Of a stretch of 64,000 bases of DNA, positions 58,501 to 64,000 are shown piece after piece. A program made the translations under genes and the position numbers. The notes beneath the pieces were generated by a model. That model was not told the origin of the DNA. It searched no databases and worked only from the letters and a program-made list of their open reading frames with translations. The first letter of the stretch is position 1; the number at the start of each line of letters is the position of its first letter. Origin of the DNA: Serinus canaria (lineage: Eukaryota; Chordata; Aves; Passeriformes; Fringillidae); contig NC_066313.1 in the NCBI RefSeq assembly GCF_022539315.1, forward strand, positions 36,121,059 to 36,185,058, given 5' to 3'.

Positions 58501-61500
58501 AGGTGGCATGTTGTAAAATTTATAATCATCCCATGAAGCCTTTCACTATTTCTTTTCCATTTATGGGGCACAAAACAGTCATGTGGCATATCTAAGGGAA
58601 AAAAAATCCCAAAATTGTCCTGTTTTCTCAGTGTTAAGCAGCTTTGGGGTACATAACCCATGCCTATGTTGCAATTCAGGTATGTAAAACAGGCAGGGCA
58701 CCCCAGGCCCATTTCCCTTGGCACAGGCTGCATCTCCAAGAGCAGTGCTGAGGGAAGCCCCAGCCTGGGTGCCTCAATCACAAGGCCAGAACTACGTTCC
58801 CACATCTTGTTTCCCCTCCTGGATTCCCCTCCTGAAATACTGCTCAGTACAGTAATTCCACAGCAGATCACTATGGCAATCCAAAGGACATCCAAATCCT
58901 TTGCACAAATATTGGGAGGAGTTTACTGGGGAAAATATTACTCACAAACCCTTTACACTCTCCAGCTGGTAACGTGTGCCCTTCATTCCCTTCACTTACA
59001 CTACAGAGGTCAGTATGAGCAGCTCACTCCAGCTCCCTGACCTGCTGCCAAGTGATCCATTCTTTGAGTTTTTCTCTGCTCTTACTCTTCTCCCACTGCC
59101 TTTAGGGCTGTCTCAGAGTGCCACATCCCAGGCTGTGCTTCGGGACACAGATGGAATCTTTGCTCTGTCAGGAACACATGCTGCCTTGTGAGGAAGTTGT
59201 TCTCAATTTAGGCTCAAGATTGTGACTCCTAAGGTTCTGCCTTGAAAGCACCACACGTCTCACTGTGCTTCTCCACGCCTTCTGATGGGTCTGGAGAGAT
59301 TTGCTGAGGTGTTCATACCAAGTATGCAGTATTTCATGCAGGATAACACTGAAGATATTTTATGCACAGATACCTTTGCAATGACAAGAAGGTTTCAGTG
59401 AGGAGAAAGGTGTAGGCAGTACTGGAAGGAGTGGGTCTGAAAGCTTCTGGTTTCTCCCTGCTGCAATGAATATCACACTTGAGAGTGAGACCAAAAGACT
59501 CCAGCTAGAAGGGATCTAAAGAGGAGGGGCAGGAAATGATTGATTATTTTAGTTAAAAGAAACAATATTACTTGGCCACAAGCCCCCAGGTAATAAAGAA
59601 TTACTTTTTCTTAGCTAATGAGAAATTATACCTCTACAGCATCTGAACAAGAATGCAGTCCACTGAAAGTAATTCTTCAAGAAAGGATGTCAGAAAAGAC
59701 CAGGAAATGCACAAAACATTTGCACTCCTCTGCAAAAGGGCAGTTTTGCTGTGAAACCATCAGGACTGGATTTAGAGTAGTCCAAACTCATCCCAGAAAT
59801 GGTCATGGAAGGTGCTCTATATATCTAATGTAGCTTTTAGCTTTTTCAGTGGTAAGACACAGCTTTATTATTGCTTTTTTAAATTTTTTGTTATTGTTGT
59901 TTGTTTTACTTTGTTTTGTTTTTAATAACTAGCTATTATTCCAAGATCTATCTATAGCTACATTTTCTAAAGAGCTGCACTTATGCCCAGTAGGGTGGGA
60001 GGATCCAAATCTGTGTTATTTTTGAAAGACTTCAAGGGGCACTTCACTACATAAAGGCAGTGTAACCAATTTCCCACCTGCATCAGAAAGTGGTATAAGA
60101 ATCAGGTCCACATGAAACAAGCAAATTAGGAGCCCTTTCACTAAACAATTGCCCTTTTCCTGAAGAACTTGATGATTTCTTGAAACTATGAGAGAAAATT
60201 CTGACAGTGATAAACTTCAAATTTTAAGGGTCTAGAAAAACAAGAGGTGGGGGGAAGGAAGAAATAAGAAAGAAATAAGGAAAAGAAAAGAGGGAATGCT
60301 TGTAACAGCCTGTGTGGGTTTTTAGGGGAACTCTGTTCTTTTGCAAAATGGTAGAGGGCAGACTGGGGGACTTGTGCATGTACTTGCAGTGACTGGCACA
60401 CATCATGGCACCTGGTTTATTTTTTCCTGTATTCAGATCACAGATCACTGACACATTCAGAGATGACAGGTCAAAATTCATGCAGATAAGAGCTCATATT
60501 TAAAATATTTAAAATTTCCTTATGTGAGCATTAATTTTATTAAGATCTATCAGAAAAAACTCTCCCAAACACTGAGAGCAAATGGGAAAGATTCACAATT
60601 TACTAGATACTTCAGTTATAATTTGATTTGAGACTCAATTCTTTTCCAAAATGTTCCTGCTCTAAAATAATCTGTGGGTTATGAAGACCATTTTTAAAGT
60701 TTTACACTGTATCATTACACATCTTCACTAGAGTTCTCTTTTTGAGAGACCTCCTGTTAATACCTGGATTTTTACTGGATACTTCTCACCTGTAAATTCC
60801 AGAGAATTTAATTCAGTATTCCTAAATCCTTTTTTTCCCAATGGATTTTCCAAAACCACCAAAACTTGCTGCTTTATGCCTCAGGGATAACCAAGAGCTT
60901 CTCCAGACTGGCAGATGACCTCTGTAGCTAGCAAATTTAAGCCAAATATTTGCTCTTTTAGTCTCTCTAGTTCCATTTTTTATGTTTCTTTATATTTTAG
61001 TAGATAGATTTGGATGTCAGGGACCCAAACCACCTCACACTGGATCTTTAACATTGAGTAGTTTTTGTTTCCAGGGTCACTTTTTCTCCCTTTCCTCTTC
61101 CTCCACAATATGTCCCTAGTTTTCCTTCTGCTCTACTCCCACCCCCAACATCTCTGTCTTTGCTTGACTCCTCTCAGTGCAGGGCATTCAACTGCATTAA
61201 CACACAATCCTCTTTTTCTTCTGCATCATTACTGAAGAAACTACTTGACAACAGTAATTACAAAGATCCCTGGTTTGCCACCTCACTCTGCCAAAAATAT
61301 TACCCTAAGTGCTAACCTTATATGTTCTTAATTTCATTTTCAGTCCCAGGAGGCTTGTATTCAGGCTCATCTGAATTCTGAGTGCGAGTTTTCCAACCAC
61401 TGCAGTTCCTGCTCACTGCTTAAGGAAATGATGTCTTCTAATCCAAAAGCAAAATAAACTAGATCAACTGCTTTGCTTTCAATGACTGTCTTAGCTATTC

Positions 61501-63475
61501 CATGAAAAAACATCTGGCAAGATTTATTCTGTATAGACATAGTAATTTCTTTTCCTCATGCTTCTGAGGACCAAATCATTTTCACCAGTAGGCTGGTTAT
61601 CTGTCTCTCTGCTAAGCTGGAAAATGTCCATAAAAGTAAATAGCATTATGCCAGCTTCGTACTAGGCATTTTATCAGAGTTTATTTCTCTTCTTTAAAGG
61701 CAAGGAGTTCTAGATACTGACCTTAACTAAAATTTTCAAAAAGATCATATCGTCTTTTTCTTGGTTTGGAGCTGCCTGCTCATTTTGAGGCATCTTGGAT
61801 CTCATTTGAAAGCACACAGACACCTTTGTTTGTTAGATGCCCAGAAGTATTAGCAAATTTAAAACCACTAACATTTCTCCATTCCCACTGTCCATGAAAT
61901 GCAAATACAGTTTCTCTATCTTGCAGGCATATTATGAGGAAAAATATGTCACTGTAACCTAAGACCTCAGATACTGTGAGCAAATAAGGAAAACAGCAAA
62001 TAATGAAGCAAATACAGGTAAACAGCTCCATAGACATGAACTAATTTTTTCTTCTTTCCCCTTACTTTATTGAAAAGTTCTACACTTCAGCTGTGGTTAT
62101 ATTACTTGTGCTGACACATAAAATAGCATTTTTTATCCTTCTGTATCTTGTCCTTCACAGACTCAGGATGAATTGTTGTCCCAGGGGAAATCACTGAAAT
62201 GAGGAACATGAGCAAGATCAAGTTTCTGCAATACAAACCTGACCCAAAACATGAAATACACTTTGGTGCCATGTAGGTCATGCAGAAGGCCAAAATGTAC
62301 CCAGTAATAGCTGTGATTGTTAGTTTATACTCAATGGGATCAGAAGTTGATATCATATCTGGTACTTTTTCTTCCATTTTAACCAGCCATCACAGGTCTT
62401 CTGAATCCTCCTCCTCAATTGTGAATGGCTCTTAGACTTCAAAACTACAAAGAAGTCTTCCAAACTCAAATCAAATAAAATACAGAGTGTCCCCTGTGTA
62501 AACAGGTTCCTCCATGGAGAATAAATCACACAGATCTCTGCTTAATGATGCTTACAGCCTCTTGTTTCCTTTCCTTCTGTAGCAAAACTCCCCGTCCATC
62601 TCCCAGGAACTGAAGGGCTAAAAGCTGGTGCAAGCTGTGGTTGCTTGCAAGGGTTGTGAGTGCTGCTGCTGGAGCAGCAGCTCCATGAGTAAGTGTGAGA
62701 ATCAGAGGAGCTGACAGCTCCACAGGGTTCATTTGAATGCATTTCCCCAAGTCACAGTTTTGAGAAAACTTTAGAGAGTATCTTTGACAACATTTTCAAG
62801 GTGATATCTATGCCCTCTGCCAGACTGGCGAATAGCCCTGAATGTGTCAAAGTCATTAAAAGGTGATATGACAGGCAAAGATCCTAATATGCAACTACAT
62901 CATTCACTGCCTTGGCATATCAGGCTAAAAATCTCAAATTTCCCCGAACAAAATGTCACCAAGGAGAAAACAGTGAGATCCATCTGCAGTCTGCTTTGCA
63001 GGGAGAGAACAGAAACTTGACATGTTTTTCTACCAAAGAGAAAATGAAGTGATAATTCAGGTGTAATTGTATCACACCTCCTTGGGGAGTGACTGAAAAG
63101 GATTCCCTCTGTAATAGATAAATGCCATAAAAAGGCACAAAGATTGTAGATTAAATCTAGGTTTGTAAGACTGGAAACAAAATTCAGTTTTCAAGAAGCA
63201 AGGAGCAACTTAAAACCAGCAACTGGTGCAGCAATCAGAGTAGATGAGGTGCTGAGAAGGTGAAGTCCCTATATAAGCTTTGAAACAGCAGTAAGTACTG
63301 TTACAAAGATATTTTTCTGGTAGCACTATTGCCAAGTAACACTGCCCCAGGCTGTCTCCCACCAGCATCTTCACATGCACTCCAAAAATCTCCTTGGCCT
63401 GGACCTTCAGAGCTCACTGCCTTGTCAGCTTGAACATGTTTTAGCTGTTGGAGCTGAGACCAATGAGATAAATGC
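55546..63475. other. Non-coding DNA, no gene recognised
   Basis: No phase-matched exon chain or RNA gene is seen. Minus-strand open frames at 58895-58431 (154 codons) and 62377-62102 / 62037-61780 (91 and 85 codons, hydrophobic) match no family I recognise and lack splice support. Confidence 0.45.
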
Positions 63476-64000
63476 AAGACCTGACATTGTTTAACATTTT
63501 CATCAATGAACTAGGAGTAAATATAAAATCACTGCAGATAAGTTTTGTAGACCTGATAATGTAAAAAAAGAGCGGAGAGAAAAATAGTACCAGAGACAGA
63601 ACAATATTAAGAACTGGCTGGTGTTGAGGAAACTATTTCATTGAAATAAGTAAAAATTCATATTCCTGGGGAAAAGAAATCCAATATTTATGCATCAAGG
63701 GATTTTATCAACAGTAAAATAAGGGTTATCTTGGGAGGTGAGCACACACTAGAGAACTGTCAGGAAAGACTAGAAAAAGATGACAAAAGATTATTTTTCA
63801 GTGAGAGAATTGAGTTGAAATTAGTTTTCAAAGATAATCAATTATGTCATTCAAATGCTGGAATACTTTTATAGGAGAAAACACAGTGTCCTCTGGGGCT
63901 CTAATCTGGTGGGGAATAAAACCAAAAAATTTAACAAGATGTCTAGAAGCAAAAAGGAAATCGAAATTAGAAACTATAGACAAAATTCTAGCAGTGAGAG
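63476..64000 (+). mobile_element. Possible ancient CR1 remnant, plus strand
   Basis: Phrases such as GACATTGTTTAACATTTTCA, TCAATGAACTAGGAGTAAAT and AAATCACTGCAGATAAGTTT resemble the CR1 reverse-transcriptase text for 'fnifindlddg...kfadd', with heavy divergence. It continues beyond the window edge. Weakly supported. Confidence 0.45.

Noticed and set aside
1..64000. CRISPR arrays, operons, insertion sequences, bacterial promoters
   Set aside because: The window is vertebrate nuclear DNA; the only tandem array with spacers is the exon module array, whose units are 0.8-1.0 kb.

Overview
The window looks like nuclear DNA of a bird, most likely a songbird. It is AT-rich, gene-poor and intron-bearing. 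It carries at least seven CR1 LINE fragments ending in the usual ATTCTRTGA-type tail, and several endogenous-retrovirus LTRs whose TGTCCTGG, TGTCTTGG and TGTCATGG ends I recognise from passerine genomes. No bacterial signals (operons, Shine-Dalgarno sites, CRISPR, IS elements) are present. Species cannot be told from the sequence alone.

One convincing protein-coding gene is present, on the minus strand between about 30.77 and 17.2 kb. Its first five exons encode an N-terminal block of five ankyrin repeats with the layout of the vertebrate ANKRD26/POTE/ANKRD20 group. I followed it exon by exon with splice sites and reading phase: 24 candidate exons join into one uninterrupted frame of 772 codons, ending in a coiled-coil stretch. 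The middle of the gene (26.30-20.03 kb) is a tandem array of seven copies of a two-exon module, exon A (usually 103 bp) plus exon B (50-107 bp). Module copies 2-7 start and end in phase 0, so whole copies can be gained or lost without breaking the frame. This array is the most interesting feature of the window.

Region by region: 1-14.9 kb is non-coding, with CR1 fragments (3.5-4.3, 5.7, 7.1-7.6, 12.2-12.5 kb) and two ERVL-type LTRs (1.75-2.27, 9.2-9.8 kb). 15.2-17.19 kb is a decayed gammaretrovirus-like provirus remnant (integrase, envelope tail, polypurine tract) with LTR sequence ending 57 bp past the last recognised exon. 17.2-30.8 kb is the ankyrin gene, with a CR1 and two LTRs in its introns. 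30.6-31.45 kb is a CpG-rich promoter region with a 49-bp minisatellite of seven copies. 31.45-47.2 kb is non-coding with simple repeats only. 47.2-51.2 kb holds a solo LTR and an inverted pair of a second LTR family. 51.2-64 kb is non-coding apart from a CR1 at 55.1-55.5 kb and an old CR1-like tail at the right edge.

The ankyrin gene is read in the same direction as the LTRs next to its exon 2 and its last exon, so those LTRs could affect splicing and polyadenylation. That is inference; transcripts would be needed to show it.
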